Positions 8,389-17,574 of a stretch of DNA of 64,000 nucleotides are shown here, piece by piece. The position numbers and the translations under genes are program-made. Position 1 is the stretch's first letter, and each line of letters opens with the position of its first letter. Below the pieces are notes generated by a model. It saw nothing but the letters and a program-made list of their open reading frames with translations. It did no database searches and was not told where the DNA came from. Origin of the DNA: Sulfurisphaera ohwakuensis (GTDB taxonomy: Archaea > Thermoproteota > Thermoprotei_A > Sulfolobales > Sulfolobaceae). The stretch lies in NCBI RefSeq assembly GCF_009729055.1, contig NZ_CP045484.1, forward strand, positions 1,612,001 through 1,676,000. Reading direction: 5' to 3'.

Positions 8389-9645
8389 ATGAAAGGTATA
8401 TCTAGTATTTTAGGTACCTTAATTTTTCTTCAGATATTATTACTAGCATTACTTATAATAATTCATATACAGAATGGAGAAACACAAGTTACAATAAATA
8501 CTATACAAAAGCTTCAATCACTAGCTGAGGATTCACCAGTAACAGAATTCGTGCAAAACGGTGTGGCTTACATTTATTCTCCAAAGCCAATGATAATTAC
8601 TCATATAATATATCCTAATGGTTATATTGCGAATACTTCAATAATAGTAACAAAAGTTCCAGCTTCTGAGGTTTTACAAGGATATCCTTGGGCTATTATA
8701 GTGACTTCTGAAGGAAGTTGGTTTAATATTAGCAAAATAGGTAATAATGATTCTTCTTCCGATTCAATTGTATTCCCATATTATCATAATTATGGTATAC
8801 CATTTTCCGGTCCTATTAAGAGTATATCTAGCGATCCTAATTGGACCTATTTAGGCGGAGTTTACGGTCCGGCAGGCTATGCTTTAGTTCCCTTAAATGT
8901 TTCTGTTAACGGTCAAACATTTAATTACGGTGTTTCTGGTGTAGAAGTAGTAGTTTATCCAGCACAACAAAAGGGATGGATAAATATGACCTTTTATGTA
9001 CCGATACAAAATGATAATGGCGCAAATACGTCAGCTCTTAACATTGGTCTTTATATTCCTGTAAATATCACGTGGTACGCTTTTCCATTTTTAGCCGGAT
9101 CTGGAACTCCTTACTATGGATATACAATACAATACCTATATACGTATGTTTGGTTTAGTGAACAAATGGTTAATCCTTATACCTGGTATTATTACCAATT
9201 GGGGTCTGTATATCCGCCCAGTAATCCAGCATATAATTCACATTATTATGGACCAGAGCTTGATTATTTCCCAGCTTATACTATTAGTGGTGTATATATT
9301 CAGTATCCATATATGGGGTCAAATGCTCAAACACCTCCGCATTTCTACTTTAACACTTTATATTATACAAATCCTATAGAAGTATATCAATTTGACATAA
9401 ATATATATAAAGGTGAATGGTTATTATACGGCTATAGTGAGCGTTTCCATACATGGCAATTACTTTACAATTATACTTATAATTACACTAAGTACACATA
9501 CTATTTATTGATCGAAAAAGAAGTTGCACCACAGGAATTAATAAGTTATAATGTAAATGCCACTAGTATGGTATTTCCAAGTAGTTATCCACTTTATATA
9601 CTAGTTCCTCAGAATGTATATCTATTACAAGTCCAGCAGAGTTAA
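8389..9645 (+). CDS. Large surface protein with a class III (pilin-type) signal
   Basis: 418 residues. The N-terminus MKGISSILGTLIFLQILLL matches the archaeal type IV pilin pattern: a short basic leader ending in G, then a long hydrophobic helix (residues 5-26). In Sulfolobales such leaders are cut by the PibD peptidase. The remainder is a tyrosine-, serine- and asparagine-rich extracellular domain with many sequons and aromatic clusters. It is far larger than a normal pilin (about 130-150 aa), so a substrate- or sugar-binding surface protein assembled through a pilin-like anchor is more likely than a major pilin subunit. No homologue is recognised. Confidence 0.65.
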   Translation: MKGISSILGTLIFLQILLLALLIIIHIQNGETQVTINTIQKLQSLAEDSPVTEFVQNGVAYIYSPKPMIITHIIYPNGYIANTSIIVTKVPASEVLQGYPWAIIVTSEGSWFNISKIGNNDSSSDSIVFPYYHNYGIPFSGPIKSISSDPNWTYLGGVYGPAGYALVPLNVSVNGQTFNYGVSGVEVVVYPAQQKGWINMTFYVPIQNDNGANTSALNIGLYIPVNITWYAFPFLAGSGTPYYGYTIQYLYTYVWFSEQMVNPYTWYYYQLGSVYPPSNPAYNSHYYGPELDYFPAYTISGVYIQYPYMGSNAQTPPHFYFNTLYYTNPIEVYQFDINIYKGEWLLYGYSERFHTWQLLYNYTYNYTKYTYYLLIEKEVAPQELISYNVNATSMVFPSSYPLYILVPQNVYLLQVQQS

Positions 9646-9865
9646 AATAAAAGTTTTATCTATTATTTTTCAAAACTAAATTAGAAAAGTTAAAAATTTT
9701 CTTATAGTAAAATTTTAAATTTAATTAATTTTTGGTTAAAATATATGCTGATTAATAGACGTTAGGGAAGATTTGGTAATGTAGCACTTTAACTAAGCTA
9801 GTTTACAGTATATATTTCTGGAAATATAAATTCGATGATTTAGTTTGATGTTAAATAAAGATAGA

Positions 9866-11182
9866 CTAGATCTCCTCAACCTTTAAAAATCTAGTTGACC
9901 CTTCTTCTACTCCACCAGCAATTATTATTATAGTGTTCTTTAAACCTACTTGTCTAGCTACATTTTTGCTCTTTTCAACAATATTATCTAGACTATTTAA
10001 TTCTTCTGAAATAAAAGAGTAAATTCCATAGCAAAGTTTTAGTCTCTTATAGACTCTTTGATTTTGAGTTAACACTATTATTGGAACTACTGGTCTTAAC
10101 CTAGATATCCTTAGTGCTGAAGCACCAGTCCTAGTATAAACTACTATACCAGATGAAGAAGCCAGATTTGAAGCAGATACAGCTGAATATGCTATTGCAT
10201 CATCTATATTTTTTAATGGTGGTGGAGGTCTGGGTTTAAAAGATCTCTCAACACTCAATATTAGCTCATGTAAAGTCCTTACAGCATCTATAGGATATTG
10301 GCCCATTGCAGTTTCATCACTAAGCATTATCGCATCAACGCCTTGAATTATTGAATTTGCAACATCAATCACTTCAGCTCTAGTTGGAATTGGAGAAGTA
10401 ACCATTGACTCAAGCACTTGTGTGGCTAAAATTACGGGCTTACCATATAATCTAGCTAGCCTAACAATTCTTCTTTGAGTTTGTGGTAAATTAGCTAAAC
10501 CTACTTCTACTCCTAAATCACCTCTAGCAACCATTACACCATCAGCTTCCTTTATTATTTCTTTTAAGTTCTTTAGCGCAGATTTTTTCTCTATTTTAGC
10601 TATTATCCAAGCTAGGTCTTTAACAATTTCTTTAACTTTTCTAATCTCCTCTGGTGAAGTTACAAATGAAAGACCAATAAATGTTGTACCCATTTCTAAG
10701 GCATGTTTTAGTAACTCTAAATCCCTATCAGTCAATCCTACTGGTACTTCAGAATCTGGGATGTTTATACCCTTTCTGGATGTTAAAATACCTCCTTCTT
10801 CTACTAATCCCTTGGCGTAATTTTTTCCAACCTCTATTATTTTTACTCTAATTCTTCCATCAGATATTAGTACCTCTGAACCTTTTCTGATAAGTTTAAA
10901 GAATAAAATATCATCTACAGGGATTTGAGTTCCAAATTCTATAGTATCTCCAGGTTTAAGTATTATCATATTTTTTCCTAAATCACCAATTCTGAGTTTT
11001 GGTCCAGGTAAATCTACTAGAATAGGAACTCTATTTTTTACTAGATTAAAGTACTTTTCATGCTGTTCTTTATCTCCATGCGCGAAATTTAACCTTATTA
11101 CGTCTACATACTTTACTAATTCATCAATATGATTTTCGCTACTAGGTCCCAAAGTCGCGATAATTTTGGTCTTCCTAAACAT
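9866..11182 (-). CDS. pyk: Pyruvate kinase
   Basis: A 438-residue glycolytic enzyme converting phosphoenolpyruvate and ADP to pyruvate and ATP. Diagnostic features: the N-terminal TKIIATLGPSS motif, RLNFAHG, the small B domain (about residues 70-160), the signature IIAKIEKKSALKNLKEIIKE carrying the catalytic lysine, and GVMVARGDLGVE, with QVLESMVTSPIPTRAEV and MLSDETAMGQYP further on. The C-terminal domain is shorter than in bacteria, as in other archaeal enzymes, and lacks an obvious fructose-1,6-bisphosphate loop. The gene overlaps the upstream gene by eight bases, so the two form an operon. Confidence 0.96.
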   Translation of the reverse strand: MFRKTKIIATLGPSSENHIDELVKYVDVIRLNFAHGDKEQHEKYFNLVKNRVPILVDLPGPKLRIGDLGKNMIILKPGDTIEFGTQIPVDDILFFKLIRKGSEVLISDGRIRVKIIEVGKNYAKGLVEEGGILTSRKGINIPDSEVPVGLTDRDLELLKHALEMGTTFIGLSFVTSPEEIRKVKEIVKDLAWIIAKIEKKSALKNLKEIIKEADGVMVARGDLGVEVGLANLPQTQRRIVRLARLYGKPVILATQVLESMVTSPIPTRAEVIDVANSIIQGVDAIMLSDETAMGQYPIDAVRTLHELILSVERSFKPRPPPPLKNIDDAIAYSAVSASNLASSSGIVVYTRTGASALRISRLRPVVPIIVLTQNQRVYKRLKLCYGIYSFISEELNSLDNIVEKSKNVARQVGLKNTIIIIAGGVEEGSTRFLKVEEI

Positions 11183-11651
11183 ATGGCGATGTACCTCTCC
11201 TAGATGCTGTATTTCCGAATTTTCTATTTATTCTATTAATAACATATATTCCAGCATTTCTCACTGTATAGTAAGCGTCTAAGAATTCATTTGCGGTTAA
11301 TCCTTCCGAATAAACTATCTTTGAAACCTGAATAATTTCTGGAACTTCAGAATTAGGTGGAAGTATTGCTATATCAACGCTCATTTTTAGAAGATCTTCT
11401 ACAAGACTACCTAGAAATTCTCTTCTTTCTTCTTCTTTCATGTTTCCTATTGCAGATTTATGATTAGGATGAATTAGTATGCCCATTGTAACGAGATAAA
11501 AAGGTGAGTCCTTATTTATTCTAATAATATCAACAACTGGAAAACCTTGAGGAGGAGAAGTAGCAATATGAAAATATTCCTTTGCCTCTGGAGGTTTCCT
11601 GATCATTAAGCCCAAATCTTTCATAATCTTTTCTATTTCCTCATCATTCAT
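11175..11651 (-). CDS. Conserved archaeal protein upstream of pyk (possibly DUF2299)
   Basis: 158 residues. It begins MNDEEIEKIMKDLGLMIRKP and contains a compact alpha/beta core with a conserved-looking FHIATSPPQGFPVVDIIR stretch. This resembles the archaeal DUF2299 family from memory, but I cannot confirm it. Its end overlaps the pyk start by eight bases, so it is translated with pyruvate kinase; whether it affects that enzyme is unknown. The last residues (RRGTSPYV) are basic and probably disordered. Confidence 0.65.
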   Translation of the reverse strand: MNDEEIEKIMKDLGLMIRKPPEAKEYFHIATSPPQGFPVVDIIRINKDSPFYLVTMGILIHPNHKSAIGNMKEEERREFLGSLVEDLLKMSVDIAILPPNSEVPEIIQVSKIVYSEGLTANEFLDAYYTVRNAGIYVINRINRKFGNTASRRGTSPYV

Positions 11652-11827
11652 AATTTTACATTTGCCATCAAATAAAAAATGTTTTTGCTATATTATGAAA
11701 TTCTTATGGACACTTAGTAATAGATCAACATTTCTTTAATTTTAATCTCTCAATTCCTATCTTCTTGAGCACTCGTATATCACTGCTGCATAAGATATTA
11801 AAAGCAAGTTAAGATGAAAATCTTTGT

Positions 11828-12166
11828 CTATAATAAAGTATGTACAATATGTACGAAGATAAGATTAAAGTAAACTAAGATAGAAAGAATAAAAGTAAAA
11901 GCTAAACTTAAACAGTCTTGCCAGCTTAACGAGATTGCTATTCTGAATACTAAAATTGAAATAAGAAAACTGAGGATTAACGATAATAATGGTAACGAAA
12001 TTATATATAGAAATAGATAAAAAAAGAAAATATTAAATAATGTTGCTATAAAAATTCTGGTAATATAAAACGAATTAGATATTAATTTAGTTATAATTGA
12101 AGTAGTTAAGGATAAGAAAAGAAACAAAAGAATAAAATGGATCAAAATAAATAGTGTTATATCCAC
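11828..12166 (-). CDS. Hypothetical membrane protein, 112 aa
   Basis: A strongly hydrophobic protein with about four helices and almost no charged residues (LFILIHFILLFLFLSL at the start). No family is recognised. A/T-rich DNA can produce such frames by chance, but the absence of stops over 112 codons and the spaced helices make a real gene somewhat more likely than not. It is divergent from the diiron protein at 12263. Confidence 0.4.
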   Translation of the reverse strand: MDITLFILIHFILLFLFLSLTTSIITKLISNSFYITRIFIATLFNIFFFYLFLYIISLPLLSLILSFLISILVFRIAISLSWQDCLSLAFTFILSILVYFNLIFVHIVHTLL

Positions 12167-12262
12167 ATGTATATAAGAGTAAAAACAAATTTTAATTCTT
12201 ACTCATACTTTTTAAGCATTTTTAAGATAAAGTTAATTAAGTTTATCTTTTAAATATAAAAT

Positions 12263-12901
12263 ATGGATAAGAATTGGTTTTCAACTCCACAAGAGATAAG
12301 AGAAGGAATAAAATATCTATCAGCCCACTTTTATCCAGCAAGTATAATGGACAGATGGAAGGTATTAAAGAAATTATCATTTGAAAAAGCAAAAATAATA
12401 GCGAATTATTCCTTGCAACAAGTTATTGAGGAAATAGAGCATTTCGACTTCTTTAATGAATACTTCAAAGAGGATCCATTAACTACTGTTAGACTTCCTC
12501 CTTCTTACATAAAATTATTCGATGGGTTAGTAGAAGACTTCCAGAGTTCTAGATGGAAAGAAAACATTGCAACAAGATTTCATATGATAACTGAAGGTGT
12601 ACTAGCTACTGTAGGATTAAAGATACTTAATGAGACTTCAAGAAAATATAACTTATTAGAATTTAATAATGGTATAAAAAGAATAATAGAAGATGAAGCA
12701 AGACATGTAAGTTTTGGTCTTTCCCTAATCGAAGATAAAGAATATGCTGTAAAAAGAGTTGAGGAATTGTTTCCATTGGCGGTACAAATCGTTAAGGAAG
12801 GAAAAGATAAAATTGAGCCACTAGGGTATTCAATACAAGAACTAGTTAATCTAATGGAGGAACTAAAGAAGGCTAGGATAAATAAAATTTTAGGTAGTTA
12901 A
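12263..12901 (+). CDS. Ferritin-like diiron protein
   Basis: 212 residues, mainly helical. Two metal-binding helices can be read: EEIEHFDFF near residues 56-64 (E-x-x-H) and EDEARHVSFG near residues 148-157 (D/E-E-x-R-H). This is the carboxylate/histidine pattern of the ferritin-like superfamily, closest in style to ribonucleotide-reductase R2-like oxidases. A further glutamate near residue 115 (HMITEGVLA) completes a plausible four-helix site. An oxidase or oxygen-scavenging role is likely; the substrate is unknown. It ends one base before the convergent methyltransferase. Confidence 0.75.
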   Translation: MDKNWFSTPQEIREGIKYLSAHFYPASIMDRWKVLKKLSFEKAKIIANYSLQQVIEEIEHFDFFNEYFKEDPLTTVRLPPSYIKLFDGLVEDFQSSRWKENIATRFHMITEGVLATVGLKILNETSRKYNLLEFNNGIKRIIEDEARHVSFGLSLIEDKEYAVKRVEELFPLAVQIVKEGKDKIEPLGYSIQELVNLMEELKKARINKILGS

Positions 12902-12902
12902 G

Positions 12903-13487
12903 CTAAACTTTTTTTATACCATAAAATAATTCATTATTTGGTAATAGAGAATTTACCCTATATAGGAAAGTCTTAACTGGGAAAAACCCCTGCTTTGTCA
13001 TCACTCTTCTTAACTCCCATGGGAAATAAAGATGATAATATCTCTCTACTACAAGGTTATTAATCCTACTTCTCAGAAACACATTTCGTCTGAAAAAGAA
13101 TCTTGGTTGAACTAACCAGACGGTAACTAAAACCTCACCTTCACTTTTTAAGCATCGATAACATTCTTTTAGTGCTAATGAAGGATCTTTTAAATGATGT
13201 AATGAAGCTATATAAAGTAAGGAGTCAAACGTGTTATCTCTAAAAGGCAAATACTCCATATCAGCCTGAACTAAATTATCACAACCCTTTTTTCTAGCCT
13301 CAATTAATTGCCTTAAAGCAATATCTAGACAAATAACAAAACGTGATTTTAATGTTAAACAGTTCTGACCAGAGCCACAACCAATATCACCAACTATTTT
13401 TCCCTTTATTAACGAGAGATATGGAACAGGCTTTCGCCTATGTACAATATGTTCATAGGCGTTCTTTACTTTTTCCTTCTCACTCAC
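12903..13487 (-). CDS. SAM-dependent methyltransferase (Trm9/ABH8-like)
   Basis: A 194-residue class I methyltransferase. Motif I is [13 protein letters not shown] (residues about 32-44), followed by the acidic end of strand 2 (CLDIALRQL), motif III-like [20 protein letters not shown] and the post-motif [21 protein letters not shown]. The ADMEYLPF and SLHHL stretches resemble Trm9-type tRNA wobble-uridine methyltransferases, so tRNA modification is the leading guess; small-molecule methylation is possible. Its start lies only 33 bases from the start of the divergent HypE-like gene, so the two promoters overlap. Confidence 0.8.
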   Translation of the reverse strand: MSEKEKVKNAYEHIVHRRKPVPYLSLIKGKIVGDIGCGSGQNCLTLKSRFVICLDIALRQLIEARKKGCDNLVQADMEYLPFRDNTFDSLLYIASLHHLKDPSLALKECYRCLKSEGEVLVTVWLVQPRFFFRRNVFLRSRINNLVVERYYHLYFPWELRRVMTKQGFFPVKTFLYRVNSLLPNNELFYGIKKV

Positions 13488-13519
13488 ATTTTTATAACTT
13501 CTCGTTCTTTCTTAAATTT

Positions 13520-14542
13520 ATGAGACTAGGAAAGATTGATGAGAAAATCTTTTCTGAAATAATTTATCCCAATTTAGGGAAAAGACATAAGGAAGTTATT
13601 GTTGAACCCCAAAGTGGTGTAGATACTGGTGCTATTGATTTAGGTGATGGCAGAGTTTTAGTTGTAAAATCGGATCCAGTATTTATAGTTCCCCAATTTG
13701 GGTTTAAGAAAGCTGCCTGGTTCGCTGTTCATATTTTAGCAAGCGATGTTATGACTTCCGGAATTCCTCCTAAATACGCATTAATTGACTTAAACTTACC
13801 TCCTAAGATCAGAGATGAAGAATTCAAGGAAATGTGGTTAGGAATTCATGAAGCCCTAAATGAGATAAATGTAATGGTAGTAGGTGGGCATACTGGTGTA
13901 TATGAAGGGACAGATTATCCCATGGTTGGAGGGTTTAGTATGATTGGTATTGGCGAAAAAGAAAAGCTAGGTACCCCATCAAAGGTTAGAATAGGTGATT
14001 CAATTATAATTACTAAAGGACCAGCAATTGAAGCTACTGGACTTTTAGTTAATCTTTATCCCGAGTATTTCAGGGAGAGACTTCCTCAAGATATATTTAA
14101 AGAAGCTTATGACATGTATTGGAAGATGAGCTGTTGGAAAGATGGTTTAATTGCCTCAAATGTTGGAATTCATTTGATGCATGATGCAACTGAGGGTGGA
14201 GTATGGAATGCATTAGTAGAAATCGCTATGGTTACGAAGAAAGAATTAAGAATTTATGAGGATAAGCTTTTCATAAACAGAGCTGTTAAAGAAGTAACAT
14301 CGTTAGTTAATATAGATCCTTGGTCTTCAATAAGTGAAGGCACAATGATTATAATAAGTGATAAGGGCGAGAAAATTGTTGAAGCATTAAAGAGAGAAGG
14401 AATAGAAAGTGCTATTGTTGGTGAAGTTAAAGAAGGTGAAGGAGTTACATTAGTTAAGAAAGATGGTAGTAAGCAGAGAATAGAAAAACCTACAGAAGAT
14501 CCGTTTTGGAGAGTATTCTTTGAATTGTCAAAAAAGGCTTAA
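13520..14542 (+). CDS. HypE-like / AIR synthase-related protein
   Basis: 340 residues. I choose the ATG at 13520 ([20 protein letters not shown]); the frame is open further upstream but that part overlaps the divergent methyltransferase and reads as an antisense shadow. Family motifs include [19 protein letters not shown] at the N-terminus, the ATP-binding [11 protein letters not shown] and [11 protein letters not shown] stretches, and [13 protein letters not shown]. Classical HypE dehydrates a carbamoyl group to cyanide for NiFe hydrogenase. No hydrogenase genes are visible here, and archaea carry several HypE-like paralogues of unknown substrate. It heads a run of co-directional genes with a ubiquitin-like protein. 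Confidence 0.85.
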   Translation: MRLGKIDEKIFSEIIYPNLGKRHKEVIVEPQSGVDTGAIDLGDGRVLVVKSDPVFIVPQFGFKKAAWFAVHILASDVMTSGIPPKYALIDLNLPPKIRDEEFKEMWLGIHEALNEINVMVVGGHTGVYEGTDYPMVGGFSMIGIGEKEKLGTPSKVRIGDSIIITKGPAIEATGLLVNLYPEYFRERLPQDIFKEAYDMYWKMSCWKDGLIASNVGIHLMHDATEGGVWNALVEIAMVTKKELRIYEDKLFINRAVKEVTSLVNIDPWSSISEGTMIIISDKGEKIVEALKREGIESAIVGEVKEGEGVTLVKKDGSKQRIEKPTEDPFWRVFFELSKKA

Positions 14543-14572
14543 AGTTAAATTTTTTCACTCTTATAACTCTAT

Positions 14573-14779
14573 GTGAAAGTAACTGTACAATTGGTAAGAG
14601 AAAATAAGGAGATTGTTGTTGAACTGCCAGAGAAAGCTACTGTAAAGGATTTGCTTAAAAAGATCGGATATAGAGTTCAAGGTAGTGTTGTTGTAAAAGA
14701 TGGTTTACCAATAGTTGAGGATGAAAGATTAAATGATGGTGATAAAGTTCAAGTTTTCTTAGCAGCTTCAGGTGGATGA
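14573..14779 (+). CDS. Ubiquitin-like sulfur carrier / modifier (ThiS-MoaD-Urm1 type)
   Basis: 68 residues with a beta-grasp pattern (MKVTVQLVRENKEIVVELPE, then KATVKDLLKKIG, then a strand pair) and the essential C-terminal di-glycine (LAASGG). Such proteins are adenylated by an E1-like enzyme and either deliver sulfur or are conjugated to lysines (SAMP/Urm1). The start is a GTG at 14573; an ATG two bases earlier is out of frame and stops at once. The next gene starts inside its last codons. A Urm1-like protein that marks substrates for the proteasome is known in Sulfolobus acidocaldarius; this could be its orthologue or a second carrier. Confidence 0.85.
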   Translation: MKVTVQLVRENKEIVVELPEKATVKDLLKKIGYRVQGSVVVKDGLPIVEDERLNDGDKVQVFLAASGG

Positions 14780-15446
14780 AGTGGAGAAAATTGATGATAT
14801 TTTAAGGCGTAAACATGAGATCCTCAGAAATCTGAGAAGTCCGGATAAGAGTATAAGAGATGAAGCATGGAGACTTATAACTTATATAGTAGATACCGGA
14901 AACGGAAAGTACCTTGAAGATTCATTAGGTTATTTAAGGTCTTTATTGTGGAATAAGTTACAAGGAGTAAGAGATGAAGCATGGTCTCATTTACCAGTTT
15001 ACAAAGCTCTTCTAGTTCAAGGTATAGATAGGGCATTAACTGCTGACTCAGATAGGATTAAATGGTCAGCGTGGTCTCATGTCTTAGAAATGATTCAATT
15101 AGGTATAGTAGAGAAAGATAAAGTAATCGAGGTTAGATACTCTTATTGGAGGTTACTAAAAAGCAGATGGGCTACAATTAGAAAGAAAGCTTGGAATTTA
15201 TTTGTTGAATTAGTTAAAGAAGAAATATTTCAGCCCAAAGATAAGGAAAGATATATGGATTTTCTAAAACATAAGAAAGCTAGTGTGAGAATTTATGCGT
15301 GGGAAGTAAGCCCACAATTAGTTAATTTAAACTTTATTACAAAAGAGGAGTTACTTCAAAATATTCAATTTCTACAAGAATTAACACAAAAAGAAAGCAA
15401 TGTTAAAAAAAGAGCATTGAAAGTATTAAAAAGGTTAGAAAGTTGA
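14772..15446 (+). CDS. HEAT-like helical repeat protein
   Basis: 224 residues of helical repeats. Each repeat centres on a tryptophan-containing motif: IRDEAWRLI (about 30), VRDEAWSHL (about 67), IKWSAWSHV (about 100), IRKKAWNLF (about 137), VRIYAWEVS (about 173) and VKKRALKVL (about 213). Regular spacing of roughly 35 residues is typical of HEAT/Armadillo scaffolds that bind other proteins. It starts at a GTG overlapping the end of the ubiquitin-like gene and its stop overlaps the TTG of the FAD oxidoreductase, so the three are translationally coupled. A scaffold or adaptor role for this operon is inferred. Confidence 0.75.
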   Translation: MDEVEKIDDILRRKHEILRNLRSPDKSIRDEAWRLITYIVDTGNGKYLEDSLGYLRSLLWNKLQGVRDEAWSHLPVYKALLVQGIDRALTADSDRIKWSAWSHVLEMIQLGIVEKDKVIEVRYSYWRLLKSRWATIRKKAWNLFVELVKEEIFQPKDKERYMDFLKHKKASVRIYAWEVSPQLVNLNFITKEELLQNIQFLQELTQKESNVKKRALKVLKRLES

Positions 15447-16561
15447 AAGTCGGAATCGTAGGAGGAGGAATTGTAGGCTTATTTACAGCTTATTATTTGC
15501 TGAAAGAGGAAGCGGAAGTCACAATATTTGAAAAAGATTTCTTAGGTAGCGGATCAATTCATGCGGCCGGCCTAATTGAACCATATAGGTTTGATAGAAT
15601 AAACACTACTGGTATGATTATTAAGATGCTTAAGTATATGAGTAAAAGAGTTACATCGCTAAAAAGCCTAAATAAGGCATGGGTAATAGAATTATTTAAG
15701 AACTTAGATAAAGAACCGCCTTCTGAAGCTTGGGAAACTATAAGAGAAATGGCTTTATTCTCTTTGAAAGAATATAAGAGGTTAGCTGAAGAAAAGAATG
15801 ATTTCGATTATGAGGAATCTGGGCTATTAGAAATTTACTCCGATGAGAAAGAGCTCGAGAAAGGAATTATTGAGGAGAAAAAGAGTCCCTTTAGACCTAA
15901 GTTTGAGATTATGGAAATTAAAGGCTTTGCTGGCGGTATTTATTTTCCAGAGTTATCAAAAGTTGATACTCATAAATTTATTGATAGGATTACAAAGGAG
16001 ATTAAGGATGCAAAAGTAGTTAATGTAAGCGTAGATAAAGTATCTAAGGATGGAAAAGTATATTACGCTGGGAAAGAGGAGAAATTCGATAAAGTTGTTT
16101 TATCTGCTGGAGTATGGTTAAAGAATATAGGTTTACCTATAACTGCATTTAAAGGTTATGGTTATAGAGTTAAAGGTGAAATGAAAGTGAATTACCCTTC
16201 AGTCTTAGCTGAATTAGGCGTTGCAGTAGTAAAAAACTCTGACTTTATTAAGATTACTGGTGGTTTTGACGGCGATTTTTCTACAGACTCTTCTAGGGCT
16301 GAAATATTTCTAAACTATGCTAAATCTCTAGTTAACATAAGTTATGTTTACGATTTATATATGGGCTATAGACCTTGCTCTCCTGATGGTTTTCCAGTTA
16401 TTGGTAAAATAGGAAACGTTGTAATATCTACTGGTGCTTGTAGACTTGGCTGGAGTTATGCCCCATCAATGGGAAACATGACTTCCGATTTAGTTTTAGA
16501 TAGAAAAAATGACTTCGGTTATCTATCTCGATTTATAGGTGGAAGAAATTTAAGCCTTTGA
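15443..16561 (+). CDS. FAD-dependent oxidoreductase (DAO / glycine oxidase family)
   Basis: 372 residues. The N-terminal dinucleotide-binding motif is MKVGIVGGGIVGLFTAYYLL (GxGxxG) followed by FEKD, and the C-terminal FAD motif includes YMGYRPCSPDGFPVIGKIGN. This is the D-amino-acid oxidase/sarcosine oxidase/ThiO family, which oxidises C-N bonds of small amines. The start is a TTG at 15443, overlapping the stop of the HEAT-like gene. A ThiO-like enzyme beside a ThiS-like carrier recalls the bacterial thiazole pathway, but thiG is not seen and archaea normally use Thi4, so this is only an analogy. Confidence 0.85.
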   Translation: MKVGIVGGGIVGLFTAYYLLKEEAEVTIFEKDFLGSGSIHAAGLIEPYRFDRINTTGMIIKMLKYMSKRVTSLKSLNKAWVIELFKNLDKEPPSEAWETIREMALFSLKEYKRLAEEKNDFDYEESGLLEIYSDEKELEKGIIEEKKSPFRPKFEIMEIKGFAGGIYFPELSKVDTHKFIDRITKEIKDAKVVNVSVDKVSKDGKVYYAGKEEKFDKVVLSAGVWLKNIGLPITAFKGYGYRVKGEMKVNYPSVLAELGVAVVKNSDFIKITGGFDGDFSTDSSRAEIFLNYAKSLVNISYVYDLYMGYRPCSPDGFPVIGKIGNVVISTGACRLGWSYAPSMGNMTSDLVLDRKNDFGYLSRFIGGRNLSL

Positions 16562-16576
16562 GTAATATCTAAACAT

Positions 16577-17098
16577 ATGACTATAGTTAAATCCGAAATA
16601 ATTCGTAAACTAATGGATGCGAAGAAATTTCTTTTAGACGGGTATATAGATGAAGGTGTTAAAATTGTTCTTGAAATTACTAAATCATCAACTAAGAGTG
16701 AATACAATTGGTTCATTTGCAACTTACTTGAAAGCATTGATTGCAGATACATGTTCCAAGTATTGGATAAAATAGGAAGTTACTTTGACTTAGATAAGTG
16801 CCAAAACTTAAAGAGCGTTGTAGAATGCGGTGTGATAAACAATACTCTAAATGAGCACGTCAATAAGGCATTAGATATATTAGTAAGCCAGGGAAAACGC
16901 GATAAACTAGAGGAAATAGGAAGGGAGATACTAAAGAACAATGATGTAAGTGCTTCTATTTTAGTTGCTATTGCTAATGCATTGAGAAGAGTAGGGGATG
17001 AAAGAGATGCAACTACCCTATTGATAGAGGCATGTAAAAAGGGAGAAAAAGAAGCCTGTAATGCTGTGAACACTCTTACAGTAAGAAGCGTCATGTGA
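16577..17098 (+). CDS. Hypothetical helical protein, 173 aa
   Basis: An all-helical protein with several cysteines (CNLLESIDCRY, KCQNLKSVVECGV, EACKKGEKEACNAV). Repeating helix pairs with a late SILVAIANALRRVGDERDAT segment suggest a TPR- or HEAT-like solenoid. It follows the FAD oxidoreductase after 16 bases on the same strand, so it may be the last member of that operon. I do not recognise a family. Confidence 0.6.
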   Translation: MTIVKSEIIRKLMDAKKFLLDGYIDEGVKIVLEITKSSTKSEYNWFICNLLESIDCRYMFQVLDKIGSYFDLDKCQNLKSVVECGVINNTLNEHVNKALDILVSQGKRDKLEEIGREILKNNDVSASILVAIANALRRVGDERDATTLLIEACKKGEKEACNAVNTLTVRSVM

Positions 17099-17175
17099 TC
17101 TAAACTTTTCCGTAGACTATATAACTCTTCGAGAAAAATTTTTGATTTATTTTCTTTGTATTTTTAGGCATAAAA

Positions 17176-17424
17176 TTGACAAGATTTTACTTGAAGAAAC
17201 TCAATTATAATATAGACTCATTCAGTGAAGAAATTTTATATTTTCTGGAGAGAATAAGAGGTATTCCACAAATACCTAATCAAAGGTTAGGAGAGGCTGA
17301 GAGATGGAGAGTAATTCTCCACTTTAAATGTTGTGCCAAAATAAGGTATGTGATTGCAAAAAGAGGGGATAAATTAGTCTTAGTTGCCGCACACCCTGAT
17401 CCTGATGCAGAAAAATGCGTCTAA
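17176..17424 (+). CDS. Hypothetical protein, 82 aa
   Basis: Begins at a TTG (17176) with MTRFYLKKLNYNIDSFSEEI. It is basic and has a short CC pair (HFKCCAKIRYVIAKRGDKLV) inside a predicted beta hairpin and a terminal cysteine. I do not recognise it. The previous gene ends 77 bases upstream, and a T/A-rich stretch in between could hold its own promoter. The start codon is weak, so the N-terminus is uncertain. Confidence 0.45.
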   Translation: MTRFYLKKLNYNIDSFSEEILYFLERIRGIPQIPNQRLGEAERWRVILHFKCCAKIRYVIAKRGDKLVLVAAHPDPDAEKCV

Positions 17425-17574
17425 ATCACTTAAAAATGACAAAAAGAAGAAAAAGTTAGGGCTGATAAGAGATGGTCAGTTTTAAGTTAATTTCCACAGA
17501 ACGGAATCATAAAGAGAAACTTCATTGATATCATAAGTAAACTTTAAAAAATGTTTAAAAAAGAAGAAAACATT

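Noticed and set aside
13343-13519. N-terminal 59-codon extension of the HypE-like protein
   Set aside because: It lies antisense within the methyltransferase gene, has a histidine/serine/phenylalanine-rich composition unlike the family, and the ATG at 13520 gives the expected length.
15443-16561. thiO in a thiamine thiazole (thiO-thiS-thiG) cluster
   Set aside because: thiG and other thiazole genes are missing and archaea use a different route; the resemblance is limited to two widely distributed families.
16780-17094. Minus-strand frame of 104 codons
   Set aside because: It is the shadow of the helical protein at 16577-17098, which follows the operon in direction and spacing.
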